Positions 55,601-64,000 of a stretch of 64,000 nt of DNA are shown piece after piece. Origin of the DNA: Dysidea avara (taxonomy: Eukaryota > Porifera > Demospongiae > Dictyoceratida > Dysideidae); contig NC_089281.1 in the NCBI RefSeq assembly GCF_963678975.1, positions 27,136,765 to 27,200,764 on the forward strand, written 5' to 3'. The stretch's first letter is position 1. Each line of letters opens with the position of its first letter. Both the position numbers and the translations under genes were made by a program. The notes under the pieces were generated by a model. It was given only the letters and a program-made list of their open reading frames with translations. It was not told the origin of the DNA and did not search any database.

Positions 55601-58600
55601 AAATGGAAGTTGGACACTCTCTCCTTCTTTTATATTATAAACTCTTGCTTCAAGGGATTGAAATATTTGTTTGCAACATTCAGGATGTTTTGTGTTACAC
55701 ACACACAGGTTGAAGGGTTGTCTGTATAAAAAGAAGTTATGTTGTTACAATTAACTCTGGTAGTTTATTTGTCCCAGTTTGGGCTGGTCCCTAAATATTA
55801 TGTCAAGTTTGATGTAGAAATATTGTTTTGATGGACTAATAAGGATATTAGTGATTTGTATTAATGTGTACTTCTTGTTGGGCTAATAGGATTAACAGGT
55901 TTGGCTTCTCTACATGAGAAAGTATCATTTTATGATAATATTTTAATGATGCCACACAGTCCTGTAGTCCAGTAACATTATGGACCATATGTGTCTGTGT
56001 GTGTGTGTGTGTGTGCTTTCACTTGTGTGGTAATATTAGTGTAGTGTGCTACTGCACACTGCACACACATTCACTACAATGTATGTACAAGTGTGACGCA
56101 CACACACACACACACCAAAGTTAATTGTTCAATGAGAGATATTATTCAAACAATGAAATGTGAGTACTGTGTTACTCCTATTCCAAACAGTTTAAATAAT
56201 ACAAGGAAGTTTAATGTACAACACTTTGATCAGCTTAGTTCAGCAGAACTTGCCAAACTTTCCTTGTTCAAACTTGTGCCTTAACTAATGACAACACATC
56301 ACTTTCACCTCTCCTACAGAGCCATGAGAGGAAAGAACAAGGCGGCATTCCTCAACAAACTGAAGGGGGTCATCACGACATTTTGCGACATGATCAAACA
56401 TGAATGTCCTGAAGGTGAACTGGTGGCACCAAAATATGTGAGTTGTTTGTCTGTACATCATGTGTGTGTCCTGACTAGATGTACCCTCCTCTCACAGCAA
56501 GCCATGGGACTACAATTCTTCCACTCCACCTTCCCCGACTTCCTCAGTGTGATGAACAAGAAATCCTTTAGGTAAGAACTACCCTGCATGTTCTAGCGGT
56601 TGAAAATTGGCACAACTAGACACAACCTGGCTATGTAACAGCTTTATACTTTCCCGTCATAGTTACTATGTGTCAACATGTTACAGTGTTTATTGTTATG
56701 CTGTGCCCACTACAGTGAGATCCTAGCTGATTTCCTGATGAACATGAGAGAGACAAAGTTGAGAGGTTACAAGTCAGCCTTCATGTTGAGTGTGGTCAAC
56801 AACGAGCTGTTCAAGGATAAAGGTGTGTTCTATATAATGCCCATGATAGTTACCAGTTGCTCACCTGGTATGTAAGCATTTTTATGGTTTGTGTGGCTTC
56901 TGTTGTTACTATATTAGGAATTGTAGTCGTAAGGTTTACCAGGAATGTGTGAATTTGTGATTGAACACTGTTAGTTTGTTCCAGCAATAGTTCTGTGGTG
57001 TAACTGAAAGGTTCTCTTTGTTGTGCAAATTCCTTTCATTGTTTATTTTGTGTTGAATGGTATGATTTTCTGAGTAAAAAAAGTTGAAGGGTGGATATAT
57101 ATCCATCATAGTCTTTTGATTTGTGGGTCGTTCCTGTTCTTCATGTCTTTTGTGACCCTCACTGTATGTACATGTATCACTTATGTCAGGTTGTGTGTCA
57201 TACTGTGTAATTGTCATGTTATATCTCATACTAATGTCACATTGTATCATATGCTGTGTAATTGTCACAATCCATGTTGTGTCATTACAGAGTCCAGAGT
57301 CATTTTATTGCCAGCCATCGTGAAGCAGCTCAGTCACCTGTTCTTCATGCAGGATGATATGGCCAATCAGATTCTAGGAGACATCTTGTTGCAGTTGCAT
57401 GCTGAGGAGAAGGTGTGGCTAGTTGTGCATGCATGGTTGGGGAAGAGAGAGACAACAGCTGTGTGTGCTGAATCTTGTGTGACTCATTTAGACTTAATTC
57501 ACAGCCTCAAATTTATCATAAAATAATTTAGCTCTAGATGGAACATAAAAAACTTACCTGTAGTAGTTGCAGCTAATTATTCAACATAAATTGGTTGTCT
57601 AGGTTTGGGCTTCTGTTTTGGTCCAGGCATCTTTTAGATAAGTTTGCCATCCATTTCTTTACAGACTTCAGTACAGCAGGAAGTACAGATGCTACTAGAT
57701 ACAATGATGGGTCTACTATTTAACGTGTTCATTGAAATTGAAGAGAAGCATGACTGGGAAGCTTTTGTCGGCCGACCATCCATTGCCATGGTGAGCTACT
57801 ACTTGTATTAGTCCATCTCCGTACCAGTGTGATTGATGTCACTGCAGGTACAAACTGGTGTGTGTATACTTGGTATGATGCAACTCGTTGATGAAACACA
57901 TTATGCTAAACTGAAGCAGACATTCCAGTTGGCACGACAACTTGAGGTCAGTGAATAATGTTGCTAGGTAGGTGATTGTTTTATTAGAGTATTTGAGTGT
58001 TTATTACCTGATTCTGTTAAAATACTCTAATAGAACACACACTTGTTTCCAACAAATAAACAGCTGCTTTAATGTCCAGAGCAGGTAACTTTTCAAACAG
58101 GTGGTTTGAAGATGCAAGATACTCTGTTTATCTGTTCTAGTAGAATACGCTTTTATTTTTATTCTAATAGTATACATATAACTTGTACTTGAAATACTCT
58201 AATTGAGCGGTCACTTACAATAAGGTAACAAAAGGTACAAACCAAAATCACAAACCCCCCCCCCCACCTGTCAATAAGGTACTCTGTACTCCACATTGTT
58301 GTTCAGGAAATTCAAAAACATTTTGTGCTGATATAGCAGGTTTTTTGACAGGTGGGGGGGGGGGGTGTGATTTTCACTGAGTGGCAACTATCCACAAAAT
58401 TTGTTCACCTCAAAATATTGTTTGAGTATTATTAACTTATAAAAGATCCTGAACAAGCTAAATGAAATTTTGGATGGCACAAAAAGATTGCTCCCTCTAA
58501 AAATTCCACGTATTTATTGTTATTGTATGTGGTCACATTACAGGAGTTTGTCCTCAACATTCTGTACATATCACAAGTACTGGCAGACCATAACATGTAT

Positions 58601-59551
58601 CCCCCTGACTGGGGTATCTTCCTATTAGTACAGAGCCAGTGAGTCACCTCTGTCATATCATGTCATGTCACCAATATGTCATATCACATCATGATATATT
58701 GCCATTGTGTCATTTTGTGTCATTTGTTACATCATCAGGGTAATACTGAGACTATGTGAACACATGTCACAAATACTCACTCAAGACTTCTTGGATGCTG
58801 AACAAGGAGTGACATTCAGTTACGCTGTAAGTGGCATGACTTTTGGTCCCTTGTTGTGCGTGCGTGTGTGTGCTATGAATGCTGACCTGTGTACCCCTCC
58901 CTGCAGGGCTGGAAGATGTTCTTTGAGTTATGTGTGTCTTTCTGTGTTCAACCCTGCCTACAATTGGAAATAGTTGGAAAATCTTCTCCACATCGGAAAG
59001 CCAAGATCATTGACAAGTATGCAAGCTAGAGTGTTGTCCTAAATGTGTGGATTATTTGTATTTCCAATAGTTATGGTGATATGCGTATTACCATGAACAC
59101 ATTGATGCTTGTCAAGTGGAAAATATTGTCACATGTTCATTCTCAGTTTGTGCCTGACATTGTGGGGCCATTCCTTAAAGTTAGTCTCATAACTGAACCT
59201 GGTGAGTATGTGGTTGTTATATTAGAGTGTTTTGTGTTGTGTGCACAAGTGTGTGTCATAAGCATATGTGCAATATGCTGCCTCACACAAATACGCACGC
59301 ACGCGCACACACACACACACACACACACAAAGAGTAATCATTTATTACTTCTGTCTCTTTACTCTAGTAATAAAAAGGAGCACCCTTTTGGTCTTCTTTG
59401 ACTTGATGGTGTCTCAGCTACAAACTCGAGGCAACCTCCTAACCTTAGAGACAGAGATGATTGATAAACTGGACACTCTTATCAGTGAAGGAATGGGTGA
59501 TTCTAGCTACCGGCAGATGTTTTATCGGATGTAAGATGTGTTTATGCATGT

Positions 59552-59584
<33 letters not shown>

Positions 59585-62500
59585 TTGTGAGGCAGCATAG
59601 CCAAGCTAGAGCATTGGCCTGGTAATCAAAAGTTCCAGGTTTAATGCCCAGTTATACTAAATTAGTGTTGTTGTTGTTTCCTGAGCAAGAAAGTTTACTT
59701 GCACTGTTCCAGTCTACCCAGCTCTTAAATGGTGACCTGGTGTCAACTGGGGAAGTAGCCTATCCAGCTGTAACATCAATGGGTACCTGGTGTAAATGTT
59801 TCCTTGAGCAAGAAACTTCTCACATTGCTCCAGTCTACCCAGCTGGGAACCTGGTGACCTGGAGAAGCATATGCCAACTGTCCAGGTAAAGGTCCAGGTG
59901 GGTCTTTGGGTGCCGAAATCTTCACCTGTGAAACATGGCAAAGCTTTTTGCGGGTTACTAGTCCTGCGCCAGGAGGATTTGCCTGCACTGGCTCGTAGCA
60001 CCCAAGTAGTATACAGGTGTCCCAGTGCTGGTTCACTGGGTAGGTGTGACTGTGCCAGTGGCAGCTGAAGGCTTTTTGCTTTTGTGTGTGTAGTGTGTAT
60101 GCATGCATGTGTCACAGACGAACTATCTTTGTGTCCTCATGTTATCCCCACAGATTAACAGAAAGATGTCGTACTCATCCTGATGTGTCCCAACAAGGGG
60201 GTCAGGTGTTTATCGACTCTTTAACTGAACTACTAGGAAGACTGCTGGACTACAGGTAGGTGTTCCAACCAATTTCATTTTTCATATTGCATTCCTCGTC
60301 TGTTGTAGGAGCGTCGAGGAGGGAGCTGAGCACAAGACACTCAGGATGTTTGTGATGTTTAACTTGCTGGTCAGTGTAGACTGAGACCTACAGCAGGTCA
60401 CTGTGTAATGAGGTCACCTGTCATAATGAAAATTCCCAAATGTGTCATTTGTGTGCAAAGTGACCCTCATAATGTCAGAATGTGGCCATAATGTAGCATA
60501 ACCACATGAGGTGCTTTGTGTCCTAATATGAAGATGTTTGTGTCCTTAATATGGCAGTGTGTAGTCTTGCATGGCCAGACCGCTTTTTCTCCGCATGGCG
60601 CTTATCGATTGGAAATTATAAGCGCCTGCTCCGAAAAAGGGTCTGGAACGGTTAGCATAGGCAACTCGTTTCTAACACCCCCAACCACTATGGAGGGTGT
60701 TAATGAATTCCAACAAGCTTTTGCCCACATCTCATCCCAAAAGCATTCAATATTTGAATTCTAAATCTTTTTGGCACTTGCCAGTTGATGAATCGTGCGC
60801 CATTCGAGGCATGGATGATGGATTTGGTGACAAAAGCGACAGACACTATGCCGGCTAACAGGTAAACATATTTCGTGTTTTAAGCCGCACCACTTTCTTT
60901 TTTACAGTACTTGCCAGTGAAGCAGGCTCTACAGTCACAGCATGGGCCTCACGGTTTGATGTCTTGCTGTTGAAAAGGCATAGAACCGAATATTGAATGT
61001 TTGTGGGTCGAGATGTGGGAAAAAGCTTGTTAGAATTCATTAACACCCTCCATAGTGGTTGGGGGTGTTAGAAACAAATTGCCTATGCTAACCATTCCAG
61101 ACCCTTTTTTGGAGCAGGCGTTTATAATTTCAAAATTGATAAGCGCCGTGCAGAGAAAAAGCGGTCTGGCCACGCGAGACTAGGCAGTGTGTACGTCTTT
61201 AGTATGTGTTTTATGTCCTTAGTATGGAAGTGTTTATGTCCCTAATATGCAAATGTTTTTAATATATAGAGGTAGGTGTTTGCATCCTTACTATGGAGGT
61301 GTTTGTGTCCTTAATATGGAGGAGTTTGTGCTGTGTTAATTATTTATTTTACATTAAGGAGACGTTCCTCTGTTTTTATTTTTTGCCAGAATTTCTACAA
61401 AGAAGTTGGTAGAGAAGAAATGTACATCAGGTAAGTAAGGGTGGCAGTTGTTTGTGTTTGTTATCTGTCTGTATGTTTGTGTGACTGTCCTGTTCAATAC
61501 ATGTCTTACACAGATACATCTACAAGTTGGCTGATCTACATAAGGAACAGAACAGTTATGTTGAGGCAGCATACACACTATTGCTGCATGCTGAACTGCT
61601 GCAGGTTAGACTGACTGCTCTGTTAGAGTGATTTATTGTTTATGTGGTATGCACACTTATACTACACACATACACACATACACACATGTAATGCACACAC
61701 ACACTACACACCTGTTGGCGGAATCATTATTTGTAGTGGCTATTCATATGGGCTATTTGTATGGTACTGCTGTACAAACATTTTTTCTATTCATATGGCA
61801 ATCATCCATCGTAAGCTAGGGCTGGCATGGCAAAGTCAAGGCAGCCCTAGCTCACTTCAAGCTCACCAAAAATTAACCTTCATACAGGCAGTGAAAGACA
61901 TTGTTATACTTAACAGGCAACCTATATATGGCAGGTTGGGTTCAGCATTGGGTTGTTCTTCACCCTGGTGTATGTACATAGCTAGCTAGGTTCTTATTGG
62001 TTCACATTTATGAGAAACAAATTAAGGGAGGTGGCTAGCTAGTAGCGATGTATCATAGTGGTAGATCTATAGCCTGGTGTATGGAGGTAAAGTGTTAGAC
62101 TCTTTTTTATTTTAAAAATTTTTTTTGGACCATAAGGCCACATAAATTTAATGATTAGATTCTCATCACCGCCCACACCAAGTTTTGTGAGACAAATAAA
62201 TTATTTTTAAGCAGTAAATCTCACGTGTTGCTCACGTGCATAAATATTTTTTTTGTTCAATGGTATTGGTTGTTGTACTTATAAGATCTGGCAGCCGTGT
62301 TTTGAAAAGATGGTTTGGCTGTCAGGTGGCAGAACAAGGTACTTTGCTGGATTTGTTCTGCTGGAAAGATCGATAATTCCTTTCCGCTTTCTGACACATT
62401 TTCAACTGCATCGATTGAGTGTGAAATCGGCCGCGATAAGAGAGTAACAGAATTTGTGCGCATTTCCTTAGATGTTTCAGTGGGGGGAAGCAGTGTCTAC

Positions 62501-63903
62501 TCTCGGCAATTATATTGAATACAATGTTCGCGCTCAAGAAGATTTATCGCCTTCGCTTCCAGTATCTGTTTTACCGAATGCGTTTACAATACTTATGCAA
62601 GGAGCAAGAAACAGAACTGTCCTCCCAGACAAGTGGAACAATACCAATGCCAAGTCTGTGACTGTTATCCTATGTGTAATCAGTACATAGCCTGTAAAAG
62701 ACCTCCTGTATTGAAGAGGAAACGAGCAGTATCTGCAGGTGGTCCCAGTGGTTCTGGTGGTCCAAGTAGTAAAAGGCACAAAAGTTAACAGTCTTATAGA
62801 ACCTTGTATGTGTTATTCTTCATAAAAATGTATTTGGATTAAATTAAACACTAATTAGTCTGACAAAAAAATTTAATTTTGTAAAAAAAAATTTTTTTAA
62901 ATAAATTATAAATTGTAAATACCCGCCTGCTGCATTAAGAACAGGAAGTTTGGTTGATGATAATCTAATAAATAATTTTATGTGGCCCAATGTGACTGGA
63001 TTTGTGAAAATCACAGTCGTACATTTTTCAAATTCCTGTTTATTAAATATTTATAATCTATTTTGCCAAGTATATCCTCTGACACAGTTTCAGCCTCACA
63101 TGCCAAGAACTTTCAGAGTTACAGCCCTACAAAGTAGCAACAACAAATTTGTTACAGCAAGTTGTATTGGGAAAATAAATTACAGGCGCTTACTAAAATG
63201 GTTGTAACTTAGGAACGGAATGACATATGGAGTTGCAATTTGCACTGTTGTGTTCGGCATGAATAGATGAATCCATTACTGGGTAAATTTTTTTCCTTTT
63301 AGCACCTTTCTTTGTGGCGAAATTTGTGAAGAAAGATCAATCACTTACGACTGCTTCAACATGACGTAAACAAATGCCCATAACTTTGTGTCCTTGGGTC
63401 TACTGCAATGAACAATGATTAGGCAAATAAGATAATATCCAGGTTTTTATTGTTAGTCCCTTCCTTTACTAAGAAAAAAAAACTTACAAAATTTTTTTGA
63501 TAACACAAATATTCACCCATTGTATTCAAATGCTTTTATACTGTAAATTTAGGCTTGCATGACCATGTCGGGTTTTCACAGATCCAGTCACATATTTTGT
63601 CTAAGTTTCATTTTTGATTTCATGGCTGCCATACCGAATAACAACAAAAATTTGACCATAGAAACATTAAAAGTGTCAGGTAACCTTAAGAGACTTGATC
63701 AAAAATAAAACTAAAATGCAATTTATTAATAAGGTGGTAGTTTCAACACTATAACTTGCCATGGTTACCATAACTTAATATGGCTGCCTATTCAGTGGAC
63801 CAGTGAGGAGATGAAGAAGGAAGGACCATACCGCAAGCAGACAAGTGCAGAAAGGAAAGAAGCTCTTTACAATGACATCATTGACTACTTCAGTAGAGGA
63901 AAA
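41400..63903 (+). CDS. DOCK1: DOCK-A type Rac guanine exchange factor (DOCK1/2/5-like), 3' part beyond window
   Basis: Forty exons join in one frame (about 1,278 codons): 41400-41439, 41510-41596, 41770-41810, 41905-41960, 42681-42768, 42835-42927, 43021-43076, 43411-43501, 43934-44097, 45744-45825, 46298-46361, 46418-46477, 47652-47727, 48310-48404, 50140-50265, 51801-51925, 51972-52070, 52343-52510, 52680-52830, 53907-54004, 54058-54144, 54484-54584, 54966-55062, 55122-55174, 56320-56437, 56498-56571, 56716-56822, 57291-57412, 57665-57790, 57848-57946, 58544-58638, 58739-58826, 58907-59016, 59071-59201, 59368-59530, 60154-60255, 60309-60369, 61390-61430, 61514-61604, 63796-63903. Residues about 12-72 are an SH3 domain (GDTVQILEECGGWYRGY, GIFPASHV), the ELMO-binding module. 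Residues about 406-585 are the DHR-1/C2 domain (RHDIYLQLVGGYFYKGTKKS), which binds phosphoinositides. A long helical region follows, and lobe A of DHR-2 begins with NFYKEVGREEMYIR and YVEAAYTLLLHAELLQ. The catalytic DHR-2 lobes and proline-rich tail lie outside. The DHR-1 is nearer to DOCK1/2/5 than DOCK3/4. With ELMO such proteins activate Rac in migration and engulfment. Confidence 0.94.
42061..42680. other. DOCK intron 4 content
   Basis: No gene. The 42530-42610 part (GTGACCTTCCTAATGTAGTC, ACCTGTTTAGTAAGGTCA) resembles a simple dispersed sequence also seen near 36030-36160, 48490-48650 and 60400-60440. Confidence 0.4.
43611..43690. repeat. (TG)n microsatellite
   Basis: A slightly interrupted TG run in DOCK intron 8. 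Confidence 0.95.
45861..46262 (+). mobile_element. tRNA-derived SINE, full-length copy
   Basis: The head (GAGGTAGCATACCCAAGTGA, GTAGAGCATCAG, then GAGTTCCAGGTTCGATGCCC) has A-box and B-box like internal promoter elements of a tRNA. The body contains TTCCTTGAACAAGAAACTTT, TTGCTCCAGTCTATCCAGCT and GGGTACCTGG. The same body occurs at 59587-60083 and, in part, at 54212-54275. It lies in DOCK intron 10 directly after a TG-rich tract, in the same direction as the gene. It is not a functional tRNA: the stems do not close properly. Confidence 0.85.
47732..47776. repeat. (GTTGT)n microsatellite
   Basis: About nine copies of GTTGT starting at the donor end of DOCK exon 13 (exon ends 47727). Confidence 0.9.
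48856..49151. mobile_element. Fold-back (MITE-like) element, 296 bp
   Basis: Two arms of about 140 bp are reverse complements: outer ACAAGTACACAAAA, then TTCAACTAGAGTAGAGACCA, TAGCACAT, GGAGTAGTGCA, ATTAAATCACAGT and TATCCCTACTGTGCT near the centre. The loop is about 12-16 bp. It lies in DOCK intron 14. No target duplication identified. Confidence 0.85.
49181..49790. repeat. Repeat with internal 75-bp direct duplication and (CAGT)n
   Basis: Two copies of about 75 bp (49272-49348 and 49417-49490) share CGTTGTCAGCTATGTTCAAC, GTTACGCAGCA and AATCAAGAACTGTTC, AAAAGCACCTCT. A short (CAGT)n run lies at 49740-49762. It is richer in G+C than the surrounding intron. The type of element is unknown. 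Confidence 0.6.
50888..51055. mobile_element. Imperfect inverted repeat, possible MITE
   Basis: CGCAAGTACAAGTGATTACA and GCCAATTAAGGGGCGTGG (50888-50938) pair imperfectly with CACACCCCTTAATTAGCAAA and TTTTAATCGCTTGCA (51005-51055). A poly-G run lies just upstream (about 50810-50820). In DOCK intron 15. Confidence 0.6.
54212..54275 (+). repeat. SINE body fragment
   Basis: ATGAAACTTTACTCGCATTG, CTCCAGTCTACCCAGC and GGGGACCTGGTGT match the SINE at 45861-46262. The tRNA head is missing. It follows a GTGC/TG-rich tract in DOCK intron 21. Confidence 0.8.
55389..55654. mobile_element. MITE, 266 bp, AGCAAGAG termini
   Basis: Terminal inverted repeats of about 43 bp: left AGCAAGAGTTCATAATACAA followed by AAAAGGAGAGAGTATCCAACT, right its complement (AGTTGGACACTCTCTCCTTC ... 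TATTATAAACTCTTGCT). The terminus is shared with the hairpin at 16000-16057. In DOCK intron 24. Confidence 0.85.
57978..58038. repeat. Inverted pair of the dispersed 20-bp motif
   Basis: GTTTTATTAGAGTATTTGAG and, 21 bases on, AAAATACTCTAATAGAACAC form a hairpin as at 15788-15843. More diverged copies follow at about 58135-58210. In DOCK intron 30. Confidence 0.75.
58244..58374. repeat. Poly-C / poly-G inverted repeat
   Basis: AAATCACAAA plus 13 C plus ACCTGTCAA (58244-58274) is matched by TTGACAGGT plus 11 G plus TGTGATTT (58345-58374). The arms are about 30 bp with a 70-bp loop. In DOCK intron 30. Confidence 0.85.
59587..60083 (+). mobile_element. tRNA-derived SINE, second copy
   Basis: The head (GAGGCAGCATAGCCAAGCTA, GAGCATTGGCCTGGTAATCA) is followed by the same body as 45861-46262; the TTCCTTGAGCAAGAAACTTC block is present twice, as if the body was partly duplicated. 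It follows a (GT)n tract, in DOCK intron 35, same direction as the gene. Confidence 0.8.
60562..61182. mobile_element. Mutator-like element, 621 bp, with exon-like cargo (Pack-MULE-like)
   Basis: Terminal inverted repeats of about 200 bp (about 60562-60763 and 60982-61182) are roughly 90 percent identical and begin TAGTCTCGCGTGGCCAGACC. The 9 bases GGCAGTGTG flank both ends (60553-60561 and 61183-61191). The terminus and the block GCTTATCGATT...ATTATAAGCGC are shared with the small elements at 5448 and 26484. The non-repeat core (about 60764-60981) has an acceptor-like TTGCCAG, a 77-nt open stretch (60785-60861, LMNRAPFEAWMMDLVTKATD), a GTAAAC donor, then TTTTTTACAG and a second open stretch (LASEAGSTVTAWASRFDVLL). 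This looks like a piece of a host gene with its intron, captured by the element. The source gene is not recognised. The element lies in DOCK intron 37. Confidence 0.85.
61192..61345. repeat. Degenerate minisatellite
   Basis: Units of about 24 bp of the type GTGTTTGTGTCCTTAATATG GA-G recur here and also just before the Mutator-like element (60520-60560), so the element was inserted into this array. Confidence 0.7.
62253..62790 (+). pseudogene. Unrecognised coding-like remnant in DOCK intron 39
   Basis: Three overlapping open stretches in different frames look protein-like: QNKVLCWICSAGKIDNSF and ECEIGRDKRVTEFVRISL (about 62323-62480), FQWGEAVSTLGNYIEYNV then LPNAFTILMQGAR (62474-62612), and, after a frame change, EQYQCQVCDCYPMCNQYIAC ending in a lysine/arginine- and glycine/serine-rich tail with a stop near 62787. 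The paired cysteines suggest zinc binding. I do not recognise the family. Frame breaks suggest a pseudogene or a TE-derived coding fragment; an intron ending at TTCCTTAG before 62472 is also possible. Confidence 0.4.
62992..63591. mobile_element. Non-autonomous element with GTGACC termini, 600 bp
   Basis: Left GTGACTGGATTTGTGAAAAT, right GGGTTTTCACAGATCCAGTCAC. It matches 34028-34650 along the whole length, in the same direction (CATTTTTCAAATTCCTGTTT, GTGTCCTTGGGTCTACTGCA, ATCCAGGTTTTTATTGTTAG). Located in DOCK intron 39. Confidence 0.85.
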
Positions 63904-64000
63904 GTGAGCAAGCAGATCACTGCCAACTTATGAAATAATTTTGGATACAATTCTCTAGCTATGGGAGTGTGGTATTGAACAGTGTAAAGACTTGTGCAAG
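63904..64000 (+). other. DOCK intron 40, start
   Basis: Donor GTGAGCAAG follows exon 40 (ending FSRGK). The next exon lies outside the window. Confidence 0.85.

Overview
The window is nuclear DNA of an animal and most likely comes from a sponge or another early-branching marine invertebrate. Genes are split by many GT-AG introns, the smallest 46-60 nt. The DNA is AT-rich and packed with small transposons, and the gene content is metazoan: DOCK, MXD, CCDC149 and Cu-only SOD-repeat proteins. The sponge assignment is an inference; no species marker is present.

Layout. 1-13,200 is accessory DNA: a 61-bp tandem repeat, a decayed Helitron with an intron still visible, a LINE reverse transcriptase ORF, fold-back elements, a second LINE fragment, a kelch fragment, a 2.9-kb transposon with about 117-bp terminal inverted repeats that encodes an XPG/PIN-like plus CXC protein (Academ-like), and a kinase-kelch pseudogene. 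13,645-26,163 (minus) holds two tandem nine-exon genes for secreted, probably GPI-anchored, Cu-only SOD-repeat proteins with identical intron phases. Head to head with the upstream one, 145 bp away, starts a CCDC149-like coiled-coil gene (26,309-38,920, plus) with a 10.6-kb intron full of repeats. Then follow an MXD/MAD transcriptional repressor gene (39,654-40,908, plus) and a DOCK1/2/5-type Rac exchange-factor gene (41,400 to beyond the window end, plus), of which 40 exons and about 1,278 codons can be assembled in a continuous frame.

The host genes are unrelated in function: antioxidant defence at the cell surface, an unknown coiled-coil role, control of Myc/Max targets, and cell migration or engulfment through Rac. 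The strongest unexpected signals are a family of Mutator-type elements with exact 9-bp target duplications (one about 620 bp long and carrying exon-like DNA), three CACGTG E-boxes in front of the MXD gene, copper-ligand loss in one SOD repeat, a dispersed 20-bp motif that often occurs as inverted pairs, and a family of elements with GTGACC-type termini.
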